Shown piece by piece: positions 1 through 5,549 of a DNA stretch of 5,549 nucleotides. The DNA comes from Deltaproteobacteria bacterium (GTDB lineage Bacteria > Desulfobacterota > Desulfobacteria > Desulfobacterales > C00003060), in assembly GCA_003647435.1 (NCBI GenBank), contig QMMV01000155.1:1-5549 (forward strand). Direction: 5' to 3'. The first letter of the stretch is position 1. Each line of letters starts with the position of its first letter. The notes beneath the pieces are model-generated. The model saw only the letters and a program-made list of their open reading frames with translations. It made no database searches and was not told where the DNA came from. The position numbers and the translations under genes were made by a program.

Positions 1-123
1 AAAAAACAGACATACGGAGCGGACAGGCCATCCGATTGGAGACCGTCTCAAACTCAGACAGTGAGCCAGTCTCCAATCGGATGGCCTGTCCGCAATAATA
101 TTTTCAAAAAGCTAAACTGATAC
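1..123 (+). repeat. Direct repeat copy 1, expanded by a palindrome
   Basis: Positions 1-34 match 2098-2131 and positions 89-123 match 2128-2162 (34 of 35 in the latter, the mismatch being at 111/2150). The two copies have the same orientation and bracket the glycosyltransferase and antiporter genes. This copy carries 58 extra bases between two TCCG tetramers (31-34 and 89-92), which form most of a long hairpin. Its left edge touches the window start, so the true boundary may lie outside. Nothing in it looks coding. It could be a dispersed intergenic repeat or the scar of a mobile element; I do not recognise the family. Confidence 0.85.
19..93. repeat. Perfect 25-bp inverted repeat (long hairpin)
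   Basis: Bases 19-43 are the exact reverse complement of bases 69-93, with a 25-base spacer (44-68) that holds a smaller CTCA/TGAG pairing (47-50 with 62-65). The arms are GC-rich, so the hairpin should be very stable in RNA or in single-stranded DNA. It lies about 135 bp beyond the stop codon of the minus-strand antiporter gene. In that direction the nearest run of six T begins 12 bases after the stem, too far for a standard intrinsic terminator, and the plus-strand side has no T run either. It could stabilise or end the transcript, but no function is shown. Confidence 0.9.
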
Positions 124-146
124 GCCTTATGAAACGAGCAGGCTCA

Positions 147-177
147 CAAAAGCTTCAAGGGCGTCTTTCAAGAAGCT
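147..177 (-). terminator. Weak terminator-like hairpin after caxA
   Basis: Read on the minus strand, AGCTTC (177-172) can pair with GAAGCT (156-151) across a 15-base loop, followed by TTT. It begins about 50 bases after the antiporter stop codon. The stem is only 6 bp, the loop is long and the U run is short, so this is a weak candidate. A second possible pairing in the same tail joins CTGAACTT (176-183) with AAGTTCAG (213-220). Confidence 0.25.
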
Positions 178-228
178 GAACTTTTACTATTTTATCAGGT
201 CGACGGTGGCGTAAGTTCAGTATGCCGT

Positions 229-1167
229 TTACCCTTGAACGACGAAACCAAATATCCACCGCACAATGCTAATTGCTATGAGAACAAGGCCTTCGGTGCG
301 GGATAGACGAAAACCAGTCCGCATGAATACAACTACTATGGCTACCATGCCTGCAAGAAGATACACGCTTTTGATACCAACCGGATCAATTTGCAGCGGG
401 CGAAGCATAGCCGCTAATCCAAGAACGCCTAAAAGGTTGTACAAATCGCTGCCGATGAGGTTTCCAACCGACATGGCGTATCGCCGTTTATATGCCGCCA
501 TAAGGGATGTGGCAAATTCAGGGGCCGAGGTTCCCGCTGCCACAACAGTGACTCCAATAAGCCACTGGGACATGCCAAGGGCCCGTGCCATCGCGGTCGC
601 TGACCATACAAGGAGATGTCCACCGCCGACTACCCCGGCTATCCCGGTCAAAAGCAGCGGCACGTCTTTCCATGTAGCTTTTTCTGCTTTACCCTTTTGG
701 GTTTCTCCAATACTGGGTTTTTTCAAAAAAAGACAGAAAAGGTACAGAAGCAGTACTGTGAACAGTGCAAGCCCTTCTTGAGGTGTTAGTATCAAGTCTC
801 TTAAGAATAAAGCTAAAATACAGGACATTACGAACAGAAACAAGCCATCTCGCCACACAACGGAAGGACTTGTTTCAATCGTTCTGATAGCGGCGCAACC
901 CCCTAAGATAAACCCGAGGTTAAAGATGTTTGAGCCGACTACATTGCTTACCGAAATATCCGGCAATCCTCTCACCGCAGCGTTGATTGTCACTGCAAAC
1001 TCGGGCGCAGATGTTCCAATGGCAACAATCGTCAGTCCAATAGTCAGGTCAGATACCTGAAGCTTACGAGCAATGCGCACAGCAGAATCGACAAGCAACT
1101 CAGAGCCCTTCCACAACAAGCCTATCGATATAGCCAACCCAACCACGACAGGAAATAAGGTGCTCAC
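229..1167 (-). CDS. CaxA/YrbG-type sodium/calcium antiporter
   Basis: This 312-residue inner-membrane cation antiporter belongs to the Na/Ca exchanger superfamily. Family members extrude Ca2+ in exchange for Na+ or H+. Two homologous halves are visible, each with the ion-binding alpha motif: GTSAPEF at residues 51-57 with GSNIFN at 78-83, and GTSAPEF at 212-218 with GSDLYN at 239-244. The acidic residues in both GTSAPEF motifs are intact. About ten hydrophobic segments surround a central hydrophilic linker (about 150-168), and the length is normal for the family. The start is GTG, with AGGA 8 bases upstream. It lies 39 bp after the glycosyltransferase stop on the same strand, so cotranscription is likely. 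The ion specificity cannot be read from sequence, so I assign no gene symbol. Confidence 0.93.
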   Translation of the reverse strand: MSTLFPVVVGLAISIGLLWKGSELLVDSAVRIARKLQVSDLTIGLTIVAIGTSAPEFAVTINAAVRGLPDISVSNVVGSNIFNLGFILGGCAAIRTIETSPSVVWRDGLFLFVMSCILALFLRDLILTPQEGLALFTVLLLYLFCLFLKKPSIGETQKGKAEKATWKDVPLLLTGIAGVVGGGHLLVWSATAMARALGMSQWLIGVTVVAAGTSAPEFATSLMAAYKRRYAMSVGNLIGSDLYNLLGVLGLAAMLRPLQIDPVGIKSVYLLAGMVAIVVVFMRTGFRLSRTEGLVLIAISIVRWIFGFVVQG

Positions 1168-1206
1168 TGTGGTTGTCCTGTTTCTACACCCCCGGCGAGA
1201 GGGATT

Positions 1207-2064
1207 TCAGGTTTTGTGTTCATTTTCCTCTTCCCTGAACTTAGCCGCCATCTGGATGTAGCGGTTCGCCTCGTCAACACGGCCCCTTTTCAGGCAGCCT
1301 GTGGCATAGATCGCGCACTTTTTTCTCAACGCTTCAATGGCTGCAATCCGTTGGCGTTTGCTCAGCATCTCGCTTTCAATGAGTTTTTTTAGCGCATATA
1401 TACGATAGCGGTCCAACCCTGGTAATGTTGAAAGCTGATCATGATTCCCCGCGCGCTTTATGACAAGAGGATCGCTGATTAGATATATGGGAAAGCGGCA
1501 CCCTATCCTTAGCCACAGCTCATAGTCTTCACAGGCTGGCAATTTCTCATCAAAACACCCTACCTGATCAAGGAGTGTTCGCTCAATCATTACCGCTGAA
1601 GGACTTACAAGGCACAACTCAAGACAAGCTTCAAAGATCATACCCGAATGCTTTTTGTGTCTTTTTTTAGGGTTAACCCGGCGGCCATTCTTCATCCAGA
1701 TCTCTTCAGTCTGGCAAATCAGTGCATTTGGGTGCTGCTTAAAGAAAGCAACCTGTGTGGAGAGTTTTTTGGGCAGCCAGAGATCATCGGAGTCAAGAAA
1801 CGCCAGAAGCTGCCCTGAAGCGCGGGCAATGCCGGCGTTTCGTGCCGCACTGACGCCATAATGATCTTGTCTGACGACCTGGATGTTCTGATAAGATTTC
1901 AGAAGGTGTTGAGTGTCATCTGTTGATCCGTCATCTACCACAATCAGCTCGAAATAGCGAAAATCCTGAGCGAGAACCGAACTGATAGCTTCTCCTAACA
2001 AATGAGAGCGATTATAGGTAGGAATAATGACACTTACAATTGGCGTAAAGTTTGTCCTGCTCAT
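1207..2064 (-). CDS. Family 2 glycosyltransferase
   Basis: This is a 285-residue inverting GT-A fold enzyme (GT2) that transfers a sugar from a nucleotide-sugar donor, probably to a cell-surface glycan or lipid-linked acceptor. It has the N-terminal nucleotide-binding strand VSVIIPTYNR (10-19), VVDDGSTDDT (42-51), the metal-binding DSDD (91-94) and a candidate catalytic-base ED pair (179-180, in CEDYELWL). No transmembrane segment or signal peptide is evident, so it is probably cytosolic or membrane-peripheral. The C-terminal third is basic and helical. I prefer the ATG at 2064 because AAGAGA lies 7 bases upstream and the conserved fold starts 10 residues later. An in-frame ATG at 2127 would add 21 residues, but it lies inside the direct repeat. 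The substrate is unknown. It is not an obvious partner of the antiporter downstream. Confidence 0.92.
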   Translation of the reverse strand: MSRTNFTPIVSVIIPTYNRSHLLGEAISSVLAQDFRYFELIVVDDGSTDDTQHLLKSYQNIQVVRQDHYGVSAARNAGIARASGQLLAFLDSDDLWLPKKLSTQVAFFKQHPNALICQTEEIWMKNGRRVNPKKRHKKHSGMIFEACLELCLVSPSAVMIERTLLDQVGCFDEKLPACEDYELWLRIGCRFPIYLISDPLVIKRAGNHDQLSTLPGLDRYRIYALKKLIESEMLSKRQRIAAIEALRKKCAIYATGCLKRGRVDEANRYIQMAAKFREEENEHKT

Positions 2065-2097
2065 AAAATAATCTCTTGGTACCACTTTAGCTCTTTT

Positions 2098-2127
2098 AAT
2101 AAACAGGCATACGGAACGGATAGGCAA
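2098..2127 (-). promoter_or_regulatory. Possible promoter for glycosyltransferase-antiporter pair
   Basis: On the minus strand TTGCCT (2127-2122) and TTTATT (2103-2098) are separated by 18 bases. Each matches four of six bases of the sigma-70 -35 and -10 consensus. The -10-like box lies about 33 bases before the chosen ATG. It falls within the right copy of the direct repeat, so the repeat may supply the promoter. The match is weak and could be chance in AT-rich DNA. Confidence 0.25.
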
Positions 2128-2162
2128 TCCGCAATAATATTTTCAAAAATCTAAACTGATAC
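2098..2162 (+). repeat. Direct repeat copy 2, compact form
   Basis: It is collinear with copy 1 on both flanks but lacks the 58-base palindromic segment. The junction falls on a single TCCG (2128-2131), where copy 1 has two. A short hairpin remains (CGGAT 2117-2121 with ATCCG 2127-2131). It ends about 33 bases upstream of the glycosyltransferase start and marks the right border of the minus-strand module. Confidence 0.85.
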
Positions 2163-2232
2163 ATCTCTTGGAGTTTCTACAACCTATTAAGATTATAGCT
2201 ATTTCTCGGCTGAGTTGGAAAGTCAATCTGCA

Positions 2233-2351
2233 ATACCGCAATGATGGGATACGGCAGCAATGCGAAAAGCCGAAATAAGGACTAACACCTTTTGGGCCCA
2301 ATATGAGTGCCCAAGCTTCACTTCGTGTCCATTATTCCCGCATTGCAGTAT
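2233..2351. repeat. Imperfect inverted-repeat element (REP/MITE-like)
   Basis: The arms 2233-2251 and 2333-2351 match as inverted copies at 15 of 19 positions, both containing the core GCAATG. A second exact 8-bp inverted match, GCAATGCG at 2257-2264 with CGCATTGC at 2339-2346, lies partly inside. The roughly 80-base interior codes for nothing obvious. The layout resembles small non-autonomous elements or extragenic palindromes, but there is no clear target-site duplication and no second copy in the window. Confidence 0.45.
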
Positions 2352-2563
2352 GACCGGCTACGGTTGCGCCTGACGGCTTGAGAATAACACACTTCATGTC
2401 TAATTGGGTCGGGCGAAGCGCCTAAGTTCTTTTGTCAACGATATATTCCGGAGACGGCAAAGTTTCGGACATCAGTAAAACATAGCATGCGAGAAATTTC
2501 AAATCTTTTCCCTGGGCTTGTTGAGGTTTGCAGGGAGACAGTCCGTTTGTTGTGTTTATTTGC

Positions 2564-2597
2564 TTGAAATAGGGGACTGTATTTGATATTTGATAAT
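2564..2597 (+). promoter_or_regulatory. Possible mreB promoter region
   Basis: TTGAAA (2564-2569) matches five of six -35 bases. GATATT (2585-2590) matches four of six -10 bases at a short 15-base spacing. GATAAT (2592-2597) is a better -10 match (five of six) but lacks a well-spaced -35. The segment is the most AT-rich and promoter-like stretch upstream of mreB, about 80 bases before its start. No single pair is convincing. Confidence 0.25.
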
Positions 2598-2662
2598 TTA
2601 CTTTACTAAAGATGAATCATGAAAAAACCGTGGGAGATGTTCTAATAATGCGAACCTATGTT

Positions 2663-2668
2663 AGGGAG
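2663..2668 (+). promoter_or_regulatory. Ribosome binding site fixing the mreB GTG start
   Basis: AGGGAG lies 8 bases before the GTG at 2677. An in-frame TAG at 2662-2664 excludes any longer N-terminus, so this site and the GTG start go together. Confidence 0.8.
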
Positions 2669-2676
2669 ATGCAAAA

Positions 2677-3711
2677 GTGTTAAATGCCCTTTTGGGAAAA
2701 TTTTCCAATGATCTGGCCATCGACTTAGGTACCGCCAATACTCTCGTTTACGTTAAGGGTAAAGGTATTGTCCTCAGCGAGCCTTCTGTTGTTGCTGTTC
2801 GTACAGATAACAGACAGAAAACCAAGATCCTGGCGGTTGGTGCGGAGGCCAAGAGAATGCTTGGCCGTACTCCAGGCAATATTGTAGCCATTCGTCCAAT
2901 GAAAGATGGAGTAATTGCAGATTTTGAAGTGACTGAAGCGATGTTGCGTCACTTCATCCGTAAGGTGCATAATCGTAGAAGCTTGGTTCGCCCCAGAATC
3001 ATCATTTGTGTGCCGTCGGGGATCACGCAAGTGGAAAAGCGAGCTGTGAAAGAATCGGCTGAATCTGCGGGTGCCCGTGAGGTTTTTCTTATTGAAGAGC
3101 CCATGGCGGCGGCTATTGGCGCAGGGTTGCCGATTACCGAGCCTATCTGCAACATGGTAGTCGACATTGGAGGGGGGACAACAGAAGTTGCTGTTATAAC
3201 GCTTTCCGGTATCGTGTATAGTCGATCGATTCGGGTAGGCGGGGATAAGATGGACCACGCCATCGTTCAGTATATAAAACGAAAATACAACCTTCTCATC
3301 GGGGAAAGAACTGCAGAAATCATAAAAACAACCATCGGTAACGCTTTTCCTAATCCTGAAGACGTTGAAACGATCGAAGTTAAAGGGAGAGATCTGGTAT
3401 CCGGGATCCCGAAAATTCTCGCAATCGATTCTGAAGAGATTCGCGTGGCCATTTCTGAACAGATAGATTCAATCGTCGAAACTGTGAAAATAGCCCTGGA
3501 ACAGACCCCTCCTGAGTTGGCAGCAGATATAGTGGACATGGGGATTGTCATGACTGGAGGTGGTGCTCTTTTGAAGAACCTTGACAAGTTACTGCGACAA
3601 GAAACCTCTCTGCCCATTAAGGTAACCGATGATCCATTGTCTACTGTAGTTCTTGGTTCGGGCCAGGTCTTGGAAAATCTTTCAATTTTGGAAGATGTAA
3701 CGATTCAGTAA
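2677..3711 (+). CDS. mreB: Rod shape-determining protein MreB (bacterial actin)
   Basis: MreB is the actin-like ATPase that polymerises beneath the inner membrane and orients the elongasome during side-wall peptidoglycan synthesis. The 344-residue length is normal for the family. The nucleotide-pocket motifs are intact: phosphate-1 loop DLGTANT (16-22), the EEPMAAAIGAG connecting segment (140-150), phosphate-2 loop DIGGGTTE (163-170), and the adenosine-site MTGGGALL (292-299). The short N-terminal stretch MLNALLGKF is amphipathic, as expected for direct membrane contact. The start is GTG with a good AGGGAG site. It is first in the mreB-mreC-mreD-mrdA cluster and is followed within 25 bases by a terminator-like hairpin, so a share of transcripts may carry mreB alone. 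Confidence 0.98.
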   Translation: MLNALLGKFSNDLAIDLGTANTLVYVKGKGIVLSEPSVVAVRTDNRQKTKILAVGAEAKRMLGRTPGNIVAIRPMKDGVIADFEVTEAMLRHFIRKVHNRRSLVRPRIIICVPSGITQVEKRAVKESAESAGAREVFLIEEPMAAAIGAGLPITEPICNMVVDIGGGTTEVAVITLSGIVYSRSIRVGGDKMDHAIVQYIKRKYNLLIGERTAEIIKTTIGNAFPNPEDVETIEVKGRDLVSGIPKILAIDSEEIRVAISEQIDSIVETVKIALEQTPPELAADIVDMGIVMTGGGALLKNLDKLLRQETSLPIKVTDDPLSTVVLGSGQVLENLSILEDVTIQ

Positions 3712-3734
3712 GGAACGTAATCTGGCATCATTGT

Positions 3735-3759
3735 GAGAAGGTCCTCTTGGGACCTTTTT
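3735..3759 (+). terminator. Terminator-like hairpin between mreB and mreC
   Basis: AAGGTCC (3738-3744) pairs exactly with GGACCTT (3750-3756) around a 5-base loop, and A-U and G-U pairs can extend it outward. Five T at 3755-3759 close the structure, the pattern of a short intrinsic terminator. The left arm overlaps the GAGAAGG ribosome binding site proposed for mreC, and the loop contains its TTG start. The same hairpin could therefore either end transcription after mreB or hide the mreC start. Confidence 0.55.
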
Positions 3760-4571
3760 CTGTGAACCTCATGTTTTCGAAAAAATTGGTGACCATCGTC
3801 TGCCTGATTCTGCTTGCCCTAATCAACACTATCCTCCTTTCCATTTCCGCCAAACATTGCCACGGCACGGCTGATCGAGTCGTAATCGCTGGTATCGGTC
3901 CTTTGCAGGAAGCAGTAATGCGGACGATTCGTTTCTGCGAGCACACTTGGAGTCACTATTTTTATCTGGTCTCGCTGAAGCAAAAATACGATCACTTGGA
4001 AAGAAAGTTCGCTCTGGCCAGATTCGAGCAGAGTCAATATCTGGAATCTGAACTGACATGTGAACGACTCCGTAAGCTTCTGAAGATGAAATCTTCATTT
4101 CCCCATCTTTTTGTTGCTGCTCAGGTGATAGGTGTAGACCCTTCTGGATGGTTCAAGACTATCATAATCAACAGGGGAACCGATGACGGGGTTTGTAAGG
4201 GAATGCCTGTAATTGTTCCAGAAGGAATCGTTGGTCAAATTGTCACATCATCATCTCATTATTCAAAGGTCATGCTCATCATAGATCGCAGTAGCGCCAT
4301 AGATGCGCGAGTGCAGCGAACCAGAGCGCGGGGTATTGTTGAAGGGGAAGGTGAACAGTGTTGCCGGTTCAAATACGTGTTGAAAAAGGCGTGTGTGAGT
4401 GTGGGAGATACCGTGATATCATCAGGCCTCGACAGGATTTTCCCCAAAGGCCTTATGATAGGCCGTGTCGAGGGAATCTCCAGTGGCCAGTCAGGAATCT
4501 TCCAAGAGGTAAAAATTCGGCCGTTCGTTGATTTTGAAACACTGGAAGAAGTCATGGTAATCATCAGGTGA
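3747..4571 (+). CDS. mreC: Rod shape-determining protein MreC
   Basis: MreC is a bitopic inner-membrane protein with a periplasmic domain that links MreB to the wall synthases and activates PBP2. Counting from the TTG there are 274 residues: a transmembrane helix at about 13-35, a charged coiled-coil at about 74-115 that mediates dimerisation in the family, and the beta-rich MreC domain at about 120-274, including INRGTDDGVCKGMPV and GLDRIFPKGLMIGRV. The TTG has GAGAAGG 5 bases upstream. In-frame GTG (3762) and ATG (3771, giving MFSKKLV and 266 residues) look more like a typical MreC N-terminus but have no visible ribosome site, so the start is uncertain. The stop overlaps the mreD start by 4 bp. 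Two adjacent cysteines (205-206) sit in the periplasmic domain. Confidence 0.94.
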   Translation: MGPFSVNLMFSKKLVTIVCLILLALINTILLSISAKHCHGTADRVVIAGIGPLQEAVMRTIRFCEHTWSHYFYLVSLKQKYDHLERKFALARFEQSQYLESELTCERLRKLLKMKSSFPHLFVAAQVIGVDPSGWFKTIIINRGTDDGVCKGMPVIVPEGIVGQIVTSSSHYSKVMLIIDRSSAIDARVQRTRARGIVEGEGEQCCRFKYVLKKACVSVGDTVISSGLDRIFPKGLMIGRVEGISSGQSGIFQEVKIRPFVDFETLEEVMVIIR

Positions 4572-5089
4572 AACCCTTTTGTATTTATACAATTTTTGGG
4601 CTCGGCATCATTGTTGGGCAGACAACCATCTTAGGTCTGCCCGTTTTTCATGGTATCTCCTATGACGTTCTGATTCCCTTTGTTATTTTTTTGGGGCTTG
4701 ATTTGCCTGAGAGGCAGGCCGGCATTTTAATCCTGATGATTGGTTTTGTGATGGATGTGGTTTCTGGAGGGATATTTGGCCTTTATATGACTGTTTATCT
4801 GTGGACGTTTTTTTTGATCAAGGGAGCAGTAAGCTATTTCGATGTAAAAGACCTGGCCTTTCGATCTATGGTGATTGCAGTTTGCATACTGGCAGAAAAC
4901 CTCGTATTTGTTCTTTTCGTCGTTACTCCTTCGAAAGGGATTAAGTTGCTGAGTTCTCATATTGAGCTTGTGATGGCCCGGGTTGTCTTCGGCCTTATCA
5001 CGGGGCCGGTTATTCTTTTCGGATTAGAAAAAATCCACTCACGAGTGCAAACGCTCCAGAAGCAGAGACAGAATGTTGCAACTCAATGA
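4568..5089 (+). CDS. mreD: Rod shape-determining protein MreD
   Basis: MreD is a small polytopic inner-membrane protein of the elongasome that works with MreC and PBP2/RodA. The 173 residues are mostly hydrophobic, with about five to six membrane segments (roughly 4-22, 31-46, 52-68, 70-88, 100-120 and 136-154). The GFVMDVVSGGIFGLY stretch (59-73) is the family signature, and a basic C-terminal tail follows. The GTG start overlaps the mreC TGA as GTGA, with no strong ribosome site of its own, so translation is probably coupled to mreC. Its stop overlaps the next gene in the same way. Unusually, a terminator-like hairpin lies within codons 17-27. Confidence 0.93.
   Translation: MKPFCIYTIFGLGIIVGQTTILGLPVFHGISYDVLIPFVIFLGLDLPERQAGILILMIGFVMDVVSGGIFGLYMTVYLWTFFLIKGAVSYFDVKDLAFRSMVIAVCILAENLVFVLFVVTPSKGIKLLSSHIELVMARVVFGLITGPVILFGLEKIHSRVQTLQKQRQNVATQ
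4616..4648 (+). terminator. Intragenic terminator-like hairpin in mreD
   Basis: GGGCAGAC (4616-4623) is perfectly complementary to GTCTGCCC (4635-4642), with an 11-base loop. One G and then five T (4644-4648) follow. An 8-bp GC-rich stem followed by a U run is the standard intrinsic terminator form, yet it lies entirely within mreD codons 17-27. Ribosomes translating mreD would melt it; a failure of coupled mreD translation would let it form and cut expression of mreD and mrdA. This function is inference. Confidence 0.5.
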
Positions 5090-5549
5090 AAGATAGTTAC
5101 ATAAAGGAAGTCGATCATGATTGGTACCGGCAAAGGCTATCCGGGGCCATCATTTGTGTCTTTGCAGCGTTTTTGATTCTTCTCGGGAGACTTTATTACC
5201 TCCAGATTATAAGCGGTTCCAAATACAGGCGTCTGTCTGAAAACAACTGCGTCCGGTTGCGCGCCATAGCTCCAACACGGGGCTTGATCTTTGACCGGAC
5301 CGGAACGTTGATAGTAGATAACAGGCCCTCTTTTAATTTGTCAATTGTGCTGGAAGACAGCAAAAAGCCCAAAGAAGTTGTGACGAGGCTGTCAAGTTTG
5401 CTTGATGTACCCCCCGAGCCATTACTGACAAGACTGGAGGAGAGAAAGTCGTGCTCTCCCTTTAAGCCTCTCGTGCTGAAACGCAATCTCAGCCGGGACG
5501 CCGTAGCCGTGATAGAGGCTCACAAGCTTGATCTTCCTGGCATTGTTAT
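5086..5549 (+). CDS. mrdA: Penicillin-binding protein 2 (MrdA), N-terminal part
   Basis: PBP2 is the class B transpeptidase that cross-links peptidoglycan in the elongasome with RodA. The first 154 residues are present: a short cytoplasmic N-terminus, a transmembrane anchor at about 18-38, then the start of the periplasmic dimerisation domain with RGLIFDRTG (65-73) and DNRPSFNL (78-85), the conserved opening motif of PBP2-type proteins. The catalytic SxxK, SxN and KTG motifs would lie beyond the window. The ATG overlaps the mreD TGA as ATGA, and no strong ribosome site is seen, consistent with translational coupling. The alternative FtsI (PBP3) is less likely because of the mreBCD context and the RGLIFDR/DNRPSF pattern. 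Confidence 0.95.
   Translation, partial: MKDSYIKEVDHDWYRQRLSGAIICVFAAFLILLGRLYYLQIISGSKYRRLSENNCVRLRAIAPTRGLIFDRTGTLIVDNRPSFNLSIVLEDSKKPKEVVTRLSSLLDVPPEPLLTRLEERKSCSPFKPLVLKRNLSRDAVAVIEAHKLDLPGIV

Larger units (their letters stand above)
2163..2676. other. Intergenic region between divergent units
   Basis: This stretch of about 510 bp separates the minus-strand glycosyltransferase from mreB. I find no protein-coding gene of convincing length or with a good ribosome site. It holds an imperfect inverted repeat (2233-2351), a cluster of short pairings (2507-2580), a promoter-like AT-rich segment near 2564-2597, and two very short open frames (2619-2645 and 2648-2683) before the mreB start. The part from about 2163 to 2232 shows nothing I can interpret. 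Confidence 0.7.

Noticed and set aside
1..123. CRISPR-like repeat unit
   Set aside because: There are only two copies nearly 2 kb apart, with genes between them and no regular spacers or cas genes.
688..704. Small ACCC/GGGT hairpin followed by T bases within the antiporter gene
   Set aside because: The stem is only 4 bp and lies antisense in a coding region; this is expected by chance.
266..781. Long plus-strand open frame opposite the antiporter gene
   Set aside because: It is antisense to a well-supported gene with intact family motifs, and its translation is rich in arginine, proline and serine with no recognisable domain; it is a shadow frame.
1..2162. The repeat-bracketed genes as an integron cassette array with attC sites
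   Set aside because: The repeats lack the paired GTTRRRY/RYYYAAC core sites, no integrase is visible, and the two genes share one interval rather than each having its own site.
2332..2397. A 21-codon minus-strand open frame in the intergenic region with plausible amino-acid composition
   Set aside because: It has no ribosome binding site, is very short, and overlaps the right arm of the inverted-repeat element, so it is better explained as part of a non-coding repeat.
2725..3258. Long minus-strand open frame opposite mreB
   Set aside because: It is fully antisense to a conserved mreB, and its translation shows no domain or membrane pattern.

Overview
This window reads as an ordinary chromosomal segment of a Gram-negative bacterium. 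It is best explained as a rod-shape (elongasome) locus next to a small two-gene module on the opposite strand. The gene order mreB-mreC-mreD-mrdA, moderate base composition, frequent GTG starts and dispersed hairpin-rich intergenic DNA would fit a deltaproteobacterium-like (Desulfobacterota) organism. That placement is an impression from protein style, not a demonstrated assignment.

Left part (1-2162): two minus-strand genes lie 39 bp apart and are probably cotranscribed. A family 2 glycosyltransferase (1207-2064) comes first, followed by a CaxA/YrbG-type sodium/calcium antiporter (229-1167). The pair is bracketed by two directly repeated copies of a roughly 65-bp sequence (1-123 and 2098-2162). 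The left copy carries an extra 58 bp that completes a perfect 25-bp inverted repeat. The right copy lies just upstream of the glycosyltransferase and may carry its promoter.

Middle (2163-2676): about 500 bp without a convincing gene. It contains an imperfect inverted-repeat element (2233-2351), a hairpin pair (2507-2580), an AT-rich promoter-like stretch and two tiny open frames just before mreB.

Right part (2677-5549): a plus-strand operon of mreB, mreC, mreD and the start of mrdA (PBP2), which runs off the window. MreB filaments, the MreC/MreD membrane proteins and the PBP2 transpeptidase together direct lateral cell-wall synthesis. mreC/mreD and mreD/mrdA overlap by 4 bp, which indicates translational coupling. 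Two terminator-like hairpins interrupt this operon: one between mreB and mreC, covering the likely mreC ribosome binding site and TTG start, and one inside the first 30 codons of mreD. They are the most interesting regulatory signals here and suggest stepwise reduction of transcript after mreB.

I see no convincing novel multi-gene system. The points worth checking are the repeat-bracketed module and the two internal terminator-like hairpins.
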